From NCBI GenBank assembly GCA_041228345.1, contig CP166131.1:1116001-1180000 (forward strand): a DNA stretch of 64,000 bases, written 5' to 3'. The translations under genes were made by a program, and so were the position numbers. A model generated the notes under the pieces. It saw only the letters and a program-made list of their open reading frames with translations. It searched no databases and had not been told where the DNA came from. Origin of the DNA: Alphaproteobacteria bacterium LSUCC0396. Its GTDB lineage: Bacteria > Pseudomonadota > Alphaproteobacteria > Puniceispirillales > Puniceispirillaceae. Each line of letters opens with the position of its first letter. Within the stretch, counting starts at the first letter, position 1. Positions 26,765 to 35,052 of this stretch are shown here, one piece after another.

Positions 26765-27443
26765 GAACATAACCCGTACCAAAATTACTCACATCAACCT
26801 CACGGTCACAAACCTGTTTCCTAGCGGCCTTGTCATGGAAGATGCCAATTATTGCCGCACCATCTTGTCGCGCGACATTAATTAATTCCAGAACCGTCTC
26901 ACGGTTAGCGGCATCGAGACTTGCGGTTGGTTCGTCCAACAAAAGTGCGGGGTAGGTGGGCCCAAGGCCGCGTGCAATATTAACCCGCTGCTGTTCACCA
27001 CCAGAAAATGTCAGTGGCGATAAATGCCAGAGCCTTTCGGGAATACGCAACTTGTGCAATAAATCTTTTGCGCGTATTTCAGCGGCTACTGCATCCATGC
27101 CTGCCTTCAACATCGGCTCACAAACAACTTTCAGCGTTGATACACGCGGCAAGACACGCAAAAACTGGCTCACATAACCAAGATGACTCTGACGCATCGA
27201 TAAGATGTCTCTTGGTGCGGCTTTAGCAAGGTCAGTATTGCCTATTCGAATAAAACCGTCTTGCAACAGATAATTACCATATAGCAGGCGTAGTATTGTC
27301 GATTTTCCAGCACCACTCGGTCCGGTCAAAGCAACGCATTCGCCAGAGGCAACTTGAAATGATGCATCTTTCAATACTGTGATCTCGGTGCCTCCTTGGT
27401 GATGTAGGCAAAATGTCTTGGTCACGTTTCTAACATCGAACAT
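26757..27443 (-). CDS. phnL: C-P lyase complex ATP-binding subunit PhnL
   Basis: 228 residues of the ABC ATPase family: Walker A GPSGAGKST, signature SGGEQQRVNIARGL and Walker B ALLLDEPTASLD. The length and position after phnK identify PhnL, which together with PhnGHI forms the ribosyl-methylphosphonate triphosphate from ATP and phosphonate. It is not part of a membrane transporter despite the fold. Spaced 4 bp from phnK and overlapping phnN. Confidence 0.92.
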   Translation of the reverse strand: MFDVRNVTKTFCLHHQGGTEITVLKDASFQVASGECVALTGPSGAGKSTILRLLYGNYLLQDGFIRIGNTDLAKAAPRDILSMRQSHLGYVSQFLRVLPRVSTLKVVCEPMLKAGMDAVAAEIRAKDLLHKLRIPERLWHLSPLTFSGGEQQRVNIARGLGPTYPALLLDEPTASLDAANRETVLELINVARQDGAAIIGIFHDKAARKQVCDREVDVSNFGTGYVHA

Positions 27444-27447
27444 TTTG

Positions 27448-28218
27448 CTACACCTGTAATACTGAGCTTACAAGAAGTTGCGAGTAAGCGTGCTGGGGGT
27501 CATCTAAAACCTGATCGGCCAAACCTTCCTCAACCACTCGTCCCTGTTGCATAACCATCATTCGGTCTGCAAGCATGCGCACCACGGCCAAATCATGTGT
27601 GACAATAATCACAGCTAGCCCCAGCTCTTGAACAAGACCACGAAGTAAATCAAGCAGCCTTGCTTGAACAGACACATCAAGCCCACCGGTCGGTTCATCC
27701 ATAAAAATCAGCCTAGGTGCTGTTACCAGATTACGCGCTATTTGAAGCCGCTGTTGCATGCCACCGGAAAACGCAGATGGCCGATCGTCGATACGGTTTG
27801 TTGATAACTCGACTCGCGACATCCATTCACTGGCCGTGGCCCGGATATCACCATAATGGCGCGCACCGATATTCATCAGTCGTTCACCGATATTGCCACC
27901 GGCACTAACAGCCATGCGCAGGCCATCTCGTGGGTTTTGGTGAACAAATGCCATATCAGTGCGGGCCAGAAGCCGTCTTTCGGGCTCAGACAAGGTGGCT
28001 ATGTCACAGAATCCACGATCGCGCATATCAAAATGTACCGAGCCGCTATCAAAACCAATTTGACCGGAAATACAATTCAATAAAGTCGATTTTCCAGAAC
28101 CGGACTCGCCAACGATTCCCAGAACTTCACCAGCATAAACATCAAAACTGACATCCTCACAACCAATTTGGCTACCATATTGCTTGGTGATGGATTTAGC
28201 TGAAAATAACGCTGTCAT
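27448..28218 (-). CDS. phnK: C-P lyase complex ATP-binding subunit PhnK
   Basis: 256 residues with Walker A GESGSGKST, signature FSGGMQQRLQIARNL and Walker B LIFMDEPTGGLD. It resembles the oligopeptide-type ABC ATPases, as PhnK does. PhnK docks on the PhnGHIJ core and couples ATP turnover to C-P lyase action. Its ATG overlaps the end of phnJ by 4 bp, so translation is coupled. Confidence 0.92.
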   Translation of the reverse strand: MTALFSAKSITKQYGSQIGCEDVSFDVYAGEVLGIVGESGSGKSTLLNCISGQIGFDSGSVHFDMRDRGFCDIATLSEPERRLLARTDMAFVHQNPRDGLRMAVSAGGNIGERLMNIGARHYGDIRATASEWMSRVELSTNRIDDRPSAFSGGMQQRLQIARNLVTAPRLIFMDEPTGGLDVSVQARLLDLLRGLVQELGLAVIIVTHDLAVVRMLADRMMVMQQGRVVEEGLADQVLDDPQHAYSQLLVSSVLQV

Positions 28219-29108
28219 TGACCCACCTCCGGCTCAGCGTCTTGCCCAGCCTGACGCCGACTGCAATAATCCGTATCTGAACACACAAACATTCGGCCAC
28301 CGGCGTCATCGACAATCATTTCGTCCAGATAACTGCTCTCAGAACCACAAACTTCACAGCTCTGTGGCGCGCGCAGGCGATTAAACGGATAGTCGTCAAA
28401 ATCAAGGCTCTGGACTTGGCAGTATGGCGGAATCGCATAGATTCGCTGTTCGCGCCCCGCACCAAACAATTGTAGAGCAGGTGAGTTATTCATTTTAGGA
28501 TTATCAAACTTTGGAATGGGCGACGGATCCATTATATACCGGTTTTCGACTTCAACTGGATAGGCATAAGCGGTTGCAATATGGCCATGTTGCGAAATAT
28601 CTTCATAAAGTTTGACATGCATTAACCCATATTCAGCCAGCGCATGCATTTTACGGGTCTCGGTTTCGCGCGGCTCAAGAAAGCGCAAGGGTTCCGGAAT
28701 TGGCACCTGATAAACAAGAATCTGGTTCTCGTTGAGCGGTGTTTCAGGTATCCGGTGCCGCGTTTGAATGATCGATGCTTCGGCGGTATTTTCTGTTGTC
28801 TTGACAGCGGCAGTCTTCTCAAAAAAACTTCGAATCGAGACGGCATTTGTCGTGTCGTCGGCACCTTGGTCAATTACTTTTAAACAGTCATCTGGTGTAA
28901 GGCATGCAGCGGTAACTTGAACACCACCTGTGCCCCATCCATAAGGCATTGGCATCTCCCGCGCAGCAAATGGCACCTGATAGCCGGGAATTGCAACCGC
29001 CTTTAACAACGCGCGGCGGATCATGCGCTTAGTTTGCTCATCAAGATAAGCAAAATTATAACTTGCATCTTTATCAGCGCTGCTGTTCGGATCTGCATTT
29101 AGGGTCAT
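28215..29108 (-). CDS. phnJ: Alpha-D-ribose 1-methylphosphonate 5-phosphate C-P lyase
   Basis: 297 residues. The radical-SAM-type cluster cysteines C251, C254, C276 and C282 keep exactly the spacing of E. coli PhnJ (241, 244, 266, 272), and G42 in IPGYQVPF aligns with the glycyl radical Gly32. PhnJ breaks the carbon-phosphorus bond, releasing methane when methylphosphonate is the substrate and leaving ribosyl cyclic phosphate. It overlaps phnI and phnK by 4 bp at each end. Confidence 0.95.
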   Translation of the reverse strand: MTLNADPNSSADKDASYNFAYLDEQTKRMIRRALLKAVAIPGYQVPFAAREMPMPYGWGTGGVQVTAACLTPDDCLKVIDQGADDTTNAVSIRSFFEKTAAVKTTENTAEASIIQTRHRIPETPLNENQILVYQVPIPEPLRFLEPRETETRKMHALAEYGLMHVKLYEDISQHGHIATAYAYPVEVENRYIMDPSPIPKFDNPKMNNSPALQLFGAGREQRIYAIPPYCQVQSLDFDDYPFNRLRAPQSCEVCGSESSYLDEMIVDDAGGRMFVCSDTDYCSRRQAGQDAEPEVGQ

Positions 29109-30184
29109 TGATTAGCCTCCGCGACAAACGCGTCCCGTCGGATCTGCCGTATCAATTCTAATTCAGACTGAAAGTCTACATAATGTGGCAATTTGATATG
29201 CTCAACAAACCCGGTCGCTTGGATATTATCGCAATGGGACATTACAAATTCTTCGTCTTGCGCCGGCGCACCAACATTATCCTCGCCCATTTCCCGCCAT
29301 CTTAATGCACGATCAACAAGCGCAATTGAAATGGCCTTACGTTCCTGCTGGCCAAAAACCAAACCATAGCCACGGGTGAATTGTGGGGGTTCAGTTTTGG
29401 ACCCCTGAAACTGGTTTACAGTCTCACATTCGGTAATTTCAATTTCACCAATATCGATCGCAAACCCCAACTCAGGCACAAAGAACTCAATGGCGACGAT
29501 GCCAACGCGAAGTTCGCCAACAAAGGCATGGTTGCGCGCATAGCCGCGTTGCGTGGAATAACCAAGCCCTAGCAAGAAGCCTTCATCACCGCGTGCTAAA
29601 GCTTGCAGTCGTACCGCACGAGTGGCCGGGAATGCCAATGGTTCACGTGTTAAATCAGCAGGCTCAGCGTTATGTCTTGGCTCATCTTGAATGAGGCCGT
29701 CTTTGTTTAATAGTTGCAGAATATGTGGCGACTTATTGATATCAGATTGGGTCTTTTGAGCCGGTTCGACATCCCCTTTTGCCATCAAATTAAAGTCTAA
29801 TAATCGATGGGTGTAATCAAAGGTTGGGCCAAGAATTTGCCCTCCCGGAATGTCTTTGAAAGTTGCCGAAATACGACGTTTACACAGCATCAAGGCGCTA
29901 TCTATGGGTTCGCTATATCCAAACCGTGGCAGTGTCGTGCGATAAGCACGAATAAGAAAAATAGCTTCAACCATATCGCCGCGTGACTGCTTCATAGCAA
30001 GGGCCGCCAAGTCCGGATCATAAAGCGAACCCTCTGCCATTATTCTTGTCACGCCAATAGAGAGCTGCTCGCGAATTTGATCAACCTGCATCTCTGGTAA
30101 GCCTGGCTGGCCGCGCCGTTCTTCAGCCAGCCAGCTATGCGCATTACGGATTGCCTTTTCACCACCTTTAACAGCCACATACAT
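29105..30184 (-). CDS. phnI: C-P lyase core subunit PhnI
   Basis: 359 residues from an ATG that overlaps the phnH stop (TGATG); a TTG three bases earlier is unlikely. MYVAVKGGEKAIRNAH at the N-terminus and GYSTQRGYARNHAFVGELR later are PhnI features. PhnI is the nucleosidase subunit that, with PhnG, H and L, swaps adenine of ATP for the phosphonate. Its stop overlaps the phnJ ATG. Confidence 0.93.
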   Translation of the reverse strand: MYVAVKGGEKAIRNAHSWLAEERRGQPGLPEMQVDQIREQLSIGVTRIMAEGSLYDPDLAALAMKQSRGDMVEAIFLIRAYRTTLPRFGYSEPIDSALMLCKRRISATFKDIPGGQILGPTFDYTHRLLDFNLMAKGDVEPAQKTQSDINKSPHILQLLNKDGLIQDEPRHNAEPADLTREPLAFPATRAVRLQALARGDEGFLLGLGYSTQRGYARNHAFVGELRVGIVAIEFFVPELGFAIDIGEIEITECETVNQFQGSKTEPPQFTRGYGLVFGQQERKAISIALVDRALRWREMGEDNVGAPAQDEEFVMSHCDNIQATGFVEHIKLPHYVDFQSELELIRQIRRDAFVAEANQ

Positions 30185-30753
30185 CAACGCATCTCCAATT
30201 TTGCTGAACGCGGTATTGCCGAAATTTGATCGCCTGCAGTAAGAAACATATCGACGCCGCGCGGAAATAATTCTGGGCGACGCAGTGACGATGCATCATC
30301 TTTCAGATTCAACCAGTTTTCAGTCGCAATGCCAGGACCAGTAATGCGTAGATTACCGCTTTCCAGAGCTGGCAACTCACAAATGAGTGTCGTTGAAAGT
30401 TCCGGATATTGATCATCGCCATAGGCAAAAACATCAACAGCCGTCAATTCATCCCAAGATCCAATGGCAAAATTGGCACGTTGCGGGTCTGCAAACGAAA
30501 CGGCCGTGTGAAAAGTTAACCATTGCTCAACCGTTTCATTTTGATAAGTTGGCGCGATGTAAACAGAACTGTCCTGATCGCACAATGTTAGTAAAATTAC
30601 AGCCATCGCAACCGACATCGGCTGGGGCGGCAAGACTCCGGTGACCCTGTAGATCTTGCCGGGCCGTGCCATTGCCTGCAACATCAGACGAAATGCGGTG
30701 GCCGACTGTTTTGAATGATCAGTAAATCCGCCAGAAAGCGACGCAATTTGCAT
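30184..30753 (-). CDS. phnH: C-P lyase core subunit PhnH
   Basis: 189 residues from the ATG seven bases after GGGGAG; a GTG two codons earlier overlaps the phnG stop but lies too close to the ribosome site. SKQSATAFRLMLQAMARPGK near the N-terminus is the typical PhnH opening, and the protein has the PLP-transferase-like fold without cofactor lysine. PhnH is required for ribosyl-phosphonate formation in the PhnGHIJ core. Confidence 0.92.
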   Translation of the reverse strand: MQIASLSGGFTDHSKQSATAFRLMLQAMARPGKIYRVTGVLPPQPMSVAMAVILLTLCDQDSSVYIAPTYQNETVEQWLTFHTAVSFADPQRANFAIGSWDELTAVDVFAYGDDQYPELSTTLICELPALESGNLRITGPGIATENWLNLKDDASSLRRPELFPRGVDMFLTAGDQISAIPRSAKLEMR

Positions 30754-30755
30754 AA

Positions 30756-31187
30756 TCACTCTCCCCGCACAAGTGTAAAAAAATCAACTTTTGTTGCAGC
30801 TGCTTTATCCGCAATCTCCTGATCACTAGTCGACTTAGCGTCGATGAGCGGCTGCAATATTTTTGCATCAACCTTGTTGGCATCAGCCGTTTGCAGAAGA
30901 GCATCACAAAGCGCAATCCTGAGCGCCATAGTCTTCGCGCGACCCTTGGCATAGCCATGACCAACGGTGCCGCAAGATAACTTGACCGATGCACGGCTCA
31001 CGGTCATCTCGCCCAAATTAAATGGGTCACCAGTGCCACCCATACGCCCACGCACCATAATGCCGCCGATCTCGGCTGGGCGGATAATGTCATAGGGTGG
31101 GTCGAGATCTGAGGAACGCCACAGATCTTCAAGTAACTGTTGAGGTGCTTTCGCAAGTACGCTTAGCCATTCCGACCTTTCCAGCAT
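30756..31187 (-). CDS. phnG: C-P lyase core subunit PhnG
   Basis: 143 residues from an ATG preceded by GGGGGG; a longer in-frame reading reaches into the promoter and lacks a ribosome site. It begins MLERSEWLSVLAKAP and contains RPAEIGGIMVRGRMGGTGDPFNLGE in two pieces typical of PhnG, then VGHGYAKGR. PhnG pairs with PhnI at the base of the C-P lyase core complex. It is the first gene of the seven-gene phnGHIJKLN operon. Confidence 0.9.
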   Translation of the reverse strand: MLERSEWLSVLAKAPQQLLEDLWRSSDLDPPYDIIRPAEIGGIMVRGRMGGTGDPFNLGEMTVSRASVKLSCGTVGHGYAKGRAKTMALRIALCDALLQTADANKVDAKILQPLIDAKSTSDQEIADKAAATKVDFFTLVRGE

Positions 31188-31205
31188 GCTGCATCCCCCC
31201 ATCCT

Positions 31206-31249
31206 ATTATAAACAACTAGACAACTAGACAACTAGACAACTAGACAAC
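31206..31249 (-). promoter_or_regulatory. phnG operon promoter with octamer operator array
   Basis: On the minus strand a perfect -10 TATAAT (31211-31206) stands directly beside 4.6 tandem copies of TTGTCTAG (ACAACTAG on the plus strand, from 31213). TTGTCT copies fall in the -35 region (spacings 15 or 23). TTGTCTAG is one half of the TTGTCTAGACAA-type palindromes used by GntR/HutC regulators. The array is therefore a candidate PhnF operator. Predicted transcription start is about 12 bases before the phnG ATG. Confidence 0.6.
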
Positions 31250-31285
31250 CACTAAAGCCCGTGATAGGTCTTTTCAAGAAAAATT

Positions 31286-32020
31286 TTGTTAAATATTTGT
31301 GACGATATCAATTTGGCACTCTGGCATTCTATATATGAGCAGCTATCCGCTGAAATCGGGCGAGGTCATTATCGTCCGGGCGAGAAATTGCCGACCGAAA
31401 AAGAACTTGCAAAAAGATTTAACGTCAACCGCAACACGCTTCGCCATGCGTTAAAGGCATTACAAGATGCCGGATTTGTCATATCAAAGCGCGGACTGGG
31501 AAGTTTTGTTAGTACTAAACCAGTAAAATATCGAATTAACAAAAATACACGTTTTTCACGCAATCTTGCTGATGCTCATCAGCAATCATCAATCAAAACT
31601 ATGCGACTGGAAACACGCCATGCTGATTTGCACGAAAAAGCGACACTGCAATTGCCACGCAATGCGCAAGTTCATGTGGTGGAAGGAATTGGTTATTCGA
31701 ACAATGTCCCTATTCTACATTTCACCAGCATTTTTCCGACTGAACGGCTACCTGATTTTTTGACCCATTTGCAGCGCACCAATTCTATTACAACCGCGCT
31801 AGGAGCGTGCGGTGTTACAGAATATGAACGCGCTCAGACAGAAATAACCGCAATCTTGGCAAGTGCAAATTTATCAAAATATTTAAATTGTCAAATAGGC
31901 GCACCATTGATTCGGACCAAAAGCCTCAATACATCGAATGGGAGTCCCATCGAGTATGGCACAAGCCTTTTTGTTGCCTCTTTGATTACGCTAACAGTCG
32001 GCGAAGTTAACGCGCTTTAG
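31286..32020 (+). CDS. phnF: Phosphonate regulator PhnF (GntR family, HutC subfamily)
   Basis: 244 residues from a TTG, the only canonical start before the conserved region; an ATT is the alternative. The winged HTH covers about residues 15-80 ([43 protein letters not shown]), followed by a UTRA effector domain. PhnF represses phosphonate genes and responds to a phosphonate or its metabolite. It is divergent from the phnG operon and shares the 98-bp spacer that carries the octamer array, so autoregulation is likely. Confidence 0.9.
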   Translation: MLNICDDINLALWHSIYEQLSAEIGRGHYRPGEKLPTEKELAKRFNVNRNTLRHALKALQDAGFVISKRGLGSFVSTKPVKYRINKNTRFSRNLADAHQQSSIKTMRLETRHADLHEKATLQLPRNAQVHVVEGIGYSNNVPILHFTSIFPTERLPDFLTHLQRTNSITTALGACGVTEYERAQTEITAILASANLSKYLNCQIGAPLIRTKSLNTSNGSPIEYGTSLFVASLITLTVGEVNAL

Positions 32021-32631
32021 GCGTATTTTTCCAAAAAAGCTTCAATTGGCAAATTCCGAAAATCAGGTACCGCCTGCCCCAGTTTTTCATGTGACCAATC
32101 CCACCAAGCCAAATCTATGAGGCGCTCTGCAATTGTGTCATCAAATCGTTGTCTAAGCGGCTTTGCTGGCACGCCTGCAACGATCATATAGTCCGGTACA
32201 TCATGTGTCACAACCGCCCCAGAAGCAACAACTGCTCCGTGCCCAATTTTTATCTCCGGGCGAATTACCGATGCATGTCCAAGCCAAACATCGTGACCTA
32301 TATCAACAATGCGTGACGCACGGTGCGCGAAAAATGTGGCGTCGTTTTCTGCATCAGGCCAGTAGTCTTTGGTGCGGTAAAGAAAATGATGGAGGCTGGC
32401 ACAATGCATTGGGTGATCTGTTGGGCCAATGCGTGTATATGATGCAATGTTGGCAAATTTACCAATCTGTGCATTGGCGATATCGGCAAAGCGGTCACAA
32501 TAAGAATAATCACCAAACGTCGTATTGAGCACTCGAGACCCTTTACCAACTTCGGTGTAAACACCAAAATGACTATTAGTAATCTCACAAGCCTCATGGA
32601 GCAAAGGCTCTAAACCCAAATTTTTTGCCAC
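32017..32631 (-). CDS. Phosphonate-cluster hexapeptide-repeat acyltransferase
   Basis: 204 residues from a GTG nine bases after GGGAG; the upstream reading (34 codons) has no family character. The middle and C-terminal parts show left-handed beta-helix repeats ([45 protein letters not shown]) of the chloramphenicol/xenobiotic acetyltransferase type that recurs in phn operons. It may acetylate aminoalkylphosphonates, replacing PhnO, which is not seen here. It ends 4 bp inside the phnF end, convergent. Confidence 0.85.
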   Translation of the reverse strand: MAKNLGLEPLLHEACEITNSHFGVYTEVGKGSRVLNTTFGDYSYCDRFADIANAQIGKFANIASYTRIGPTDHPMHCASLHHFLYRTKDYWPDAENDATFFAHRASRIVDIGHDVWLGHASVIRPEIKIGHGAVVASGAVVTHDVPDYMIVAGVPAKPLRQRFDDTIAERLIDLAWWDWSHEKLGQAVPDFRNLPIEAFLEKYA

Positions 32632-32654
32632 CAAACGAGTCTCCCTTTTGAAAT

Positions 32655-32672
32655 TTGTCACGCCATTGTAAC
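32655..32672 (+). promoter_or_regulatory. Pho box upstream of the phosphatase gene
   Basis: TTGTCAC-GCCA-TTGTAAC is a near-perfect PhoB direct repeat (one mismatch) with the correct 11-bp period. An AATAAT element at about 32687 could be the -10. Orientation serves the phosphatase gene, and the site also lies just upstream of the acyltransferase start on the other strand. Confidence 0.65.
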
Positions 32673-32694
32673 AACAGTTTGCGATCAATAATGT

Positions 32695-33264
32695 ATGTTT
32701 AACCGAAATTCCACCACACCGATAAAAAACCATTTACCGACGATAATCCGACTGCGTCAATTTTCGGCGGATTGGCGTGGCACAATGATCTTATCGCCTT
32801 GCCCCACCTTAAACCCTTTGGCACATGACAATATGGACATTTTCGACCAATGGTCCGGCGCAGATGTTCGCGTAGTTGTAACACTTCTTGAAAAAGCCGA
32901 AATCAAAGCGCTCGGTTTTGAATTACTGGCGGCGCATCTGTCTCAATCAGACATACTGTGGCATCATCTACCAATCCGTAATATGGAGGCACCGCTAACC
33001 TCTCAGGAGCCATACCTCACGGAAGTTATTGCCACCATGGCCCATTGTTTGGAAGCCAGTACGGCCGTGTTTATCCATTGTCATGCTGGCCTAGGGCGCA
33101 CCGGTTTGATCGCTGCAACTGCACTGAAATCATTTGGCATGACCACAGATGAGGCTATTCAAACCATTCGCACAAAACGCCCAGGCAGCATTGAGAGCGC
33201 CATCCAAGAGAATTTTGTTGAGGCCTGGCGTTTTAAACTACCATACTTTCCACCAAGGCTTTGA
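32695..33264 (+). CDS. Dual-specificity / tyrosine-phosphatase-like protein in the phn cluster
   Basis: 189 residues with the Cys-based phosphatase loop [10 protein letters not shown] (C129, R135) and an upstream KYRGTMI-like start ([11 protein letters not shown]). Asn96 stands where many relatives carry the general acid Asp (LPIRNMEAP). Because the Pho box lies so close, the transcript may start near the first ATG, and translation could begin further in, for example at Met31. A role in dephosphorylating a phosphonate-pathway intermediate, rather than proteins, is conceivable. The gene overlaps the convergent secreted-protein gene by 27 bp. Confidence 0.8.
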   Translation: MFNRNSTTPIKNHLPTIIRLRQFSADWRGTMILSPCPTLNPLAHDNMDIFDQWSGADVRVVVTLLEKAEIKALGFELLAAHLSQSDILWHHLPIRNMEAPLTSQEPYLTEVIATMAHCLEASTAVFIHCHAGLGRTGLIAATALKSFGMTTDEAIQTIRTKRPGSIESAIQENFVEAWRFKLPYFPPRL

Positions 33265-33669
33265 CGCATTGTCACCATTTGTCTTTACTTCGTCAGAGGC
33301 TTTAGGCGTAACAACTACTTTAGTAGTTGCATCTTGGCCATAGGCCTCAGTAACCCCCATACGAGCAATTTCATATGCTTCCTGCAGGGCTGTTTTTCCT
33401 GCCTCGACCTGACCTGCTGCGCATTTTTCAAATCCATCAGTGAGCATTGCACTCGCGCGCGTCGCAGCATCTTCAGTCGCACGACTGATCTCCAGACGTA
33501 AGCGTGCGCGGAGCATCAACATCTCCATATTATCGCATTTATCGATAAGCTTTTGAAATGTTGCATCAGCATTTGCACTCGCTTCATTGCCAGCTTGCTG
33601 CACTTGCGCAGAGGCGGGCAATATCAGAAATATAGCTGTCGCTGAGATGATAAGTGTACGTAGAAACAT
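33238..33669 (-). CDS. Secreted hypothetical protein at the end of the phnCDE operon
   Basis: 143 residues. The N-terminal 21 residues are a signal peptide (cleavage ASA-QV). The mature protein is helical and rich in Ala, Glu and Arg, with two cysteines and a C-terminal tail KPWWKVW. No family is recognised. It starts nine bases after phnE2 with a strong AAGGAGG site, so it is the last cistron of the transporter operon and probably works in the periplasm with it. Confidence 0.7.
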   Translation of the reverse strand: MFLRTLIISATAIFLILPASAQVQQAGNEASANADATFQKLIDKCDNMEMLMLRARLRLEISRATEDAATRASAMLTDGFEKCAAGQVEAGKTALQEAYEIARMGVTEAYGQDATTKVVVTPKASDEVKTNGDNASKPWWKVW

Positions 33670-33678
33670 GGGGCCTCC

Positions 33679-35052
33679 TTATTTTGATTTTTCTGAAATT
33701 CCAATTAAAGATCGACGCAAACGTGCTGACATGTTGTCCATAATTATCACAGTCAAAAGAACCAGAATTGCCATGTATGCAACATTCTCAAAGTCATTGC
33801 CGGTTTGAAGTGCACCCAAGAATTGTAGCCCAATGCCACCCGCACCCATTGCCCCGATAATCACAGCGCTACGGGTGTTTGACTCAAGGTAGTAAAGCGA
33901 CTGTGAGATAAACACGGGCAAGATTTGTGGGATAATACCAAATCTATGCTGCTGCAACCTGGACGCTCCAGTCGATGCCACTCCCTCTTTTTGCTTGGAT
34001 TCGCTGTTTTCAATTGCCTCGGACATTAGTTTGCCAAGTGTGCCGATATCAGTTAACGCAATGGCAAAAATGCCCGTGAAAAGCCCAGGGCCAAATGCGC
34101 GCAGCAGAACCAGGCTCCAAATCAAAGTATCAATGCCGCGTAAGCAGTCGAACAATCGACGTAGGCCAAACCGCACCATTGCAAATGGTGTAATGTTGGC
34201 GGCTGCAAAAAACGCCAGTGGTAGACCGATCATTGATGCAATCATTGTTCCCAACAGAGCCATCAACACGGTTTCGACAAGCGAGAAAAGAACAACGCCA
34301 TGGAACCAGATTTCGTTATTAAGAAACTCATCGAGAACAAAGTTTAAATTACTTTGTTCAGGATCAACGCGATCTTTCACAAAGATAAGATTTAAGGTTT
34401 CACCAAAGCTGTAGTCTCTTAACAGGCTATCAAAATCAAACCAAAAATATTTCCACCCCACTGCATAACGATGGACTTCGACCTTGCTTTTGTAAACTTG
34501 GATACGCTCAAACAACGATGGACGCACCTCAATTTTGTTCTCAGAGACCCGCATCCACGGAGGCAAATTGAAAGATGCTTCGCCAAGTCCTTCCACATAT
34601 GGCCGCCCATTGATGTCGATTTTGAAAATATATGGTCGCTCTTCACCCGGCCAATCCTGCATCTCTACCCGGTCTTTGAAAAAAACAACCTTACCACCAT
34701 TTTCAAAAGTTACCGCGGTACCGCCTTTGCCATAATTCCGATTTAGCCACGGCGCCGTATCATAAATATAACGGTAACCACCTTCGAAGGATGCAACTAC
34801 TTTTTCTGGCTCCTGCCATTTCATTGTTACATGATCTTTGTGCGCATACGTATCAAGGAGAAACATGCCTCCACGATCCGCATTCCATTTACGGGTGACA
34901 TTTGCGATGTCAAATTGGATCACCGAAAACACTAGATACAATAAAATACCGCCAGCTAAGCATATCGTTGAGATAACGTGTCGCTTTGCAGCCCGATTTA
35001 CATTTTCGACCTGCAAAGCGGGGACTTGTGGATTTATCGCCATTATAGCCAT
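33679..35052 (-). CDS. phnE: Phosphonate ABC transporter permease PhnE2 with large N-terminal insert
   Basis: 457 residues from the ATG after GGGAGG, overlapping the phnE1 stop. A membrane segment near residues 25-45 is followed by about 170 residues of soluble, probably periplasmic sequence (RGGMFLLDTYAHKDH to YAVGWKYFWFDFDSLL). The usual permease core then carries GLRRLFDCLRGIDTLIW and GAMGAGGIGLQFLG. Usual PhnE proteins are about 260-290 residues, so the insert is the notable part. With PhnE1 it forms the heterodimeric channel. Confidence 0.88.
   Translation of the reverse strand: MAIMAINPQVPALQVENVNRAAKRHVISTICLAGGILLYLVFSVIQFDIANVTRKWNADRGGMFLLDTYAHKDHVTMKWQEPEKVVASFEGGYRYIYDTAPWLNRNYGKGGTAVTFENGGKVVFFKDRVEMQDWPGEERPYIFKIDINGRPYVEGLGEASFNLPPWMRVSENKIEVRPSLFERIQVYKSKVEVHRYAVGWKYFWFDFDSLLRDYSFGETLNLIFVKDRVDPEQSNLNFVLDEFLNNEIWFHGVVLFSLVETVLMALLGTMIASMIGLPLAFFAAANITPFAMVRFGLRRLFDCLRGIDTLIWSLVLLRAFGPGLFTGIFAIALTDIGTLGKLMSEAIENSESKQKEGVASTGASRLQQHRFGIIPQILPVFISQSLYYLESNTRSAVIIGAMGAGGIGLQFLGALQTGNDFENVAYMAILVLLTVIIMDNMSARLRRSLIGISEKSK

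Noticed and set aside
31206-31249. Pho box within the octamer array before phnG
   Set aside because: TTGTCTA resembles a Pho half-site but the repeat period is 8 bp, not 11, so PhoB spacing is not met; HutC-type half-sites fit better.
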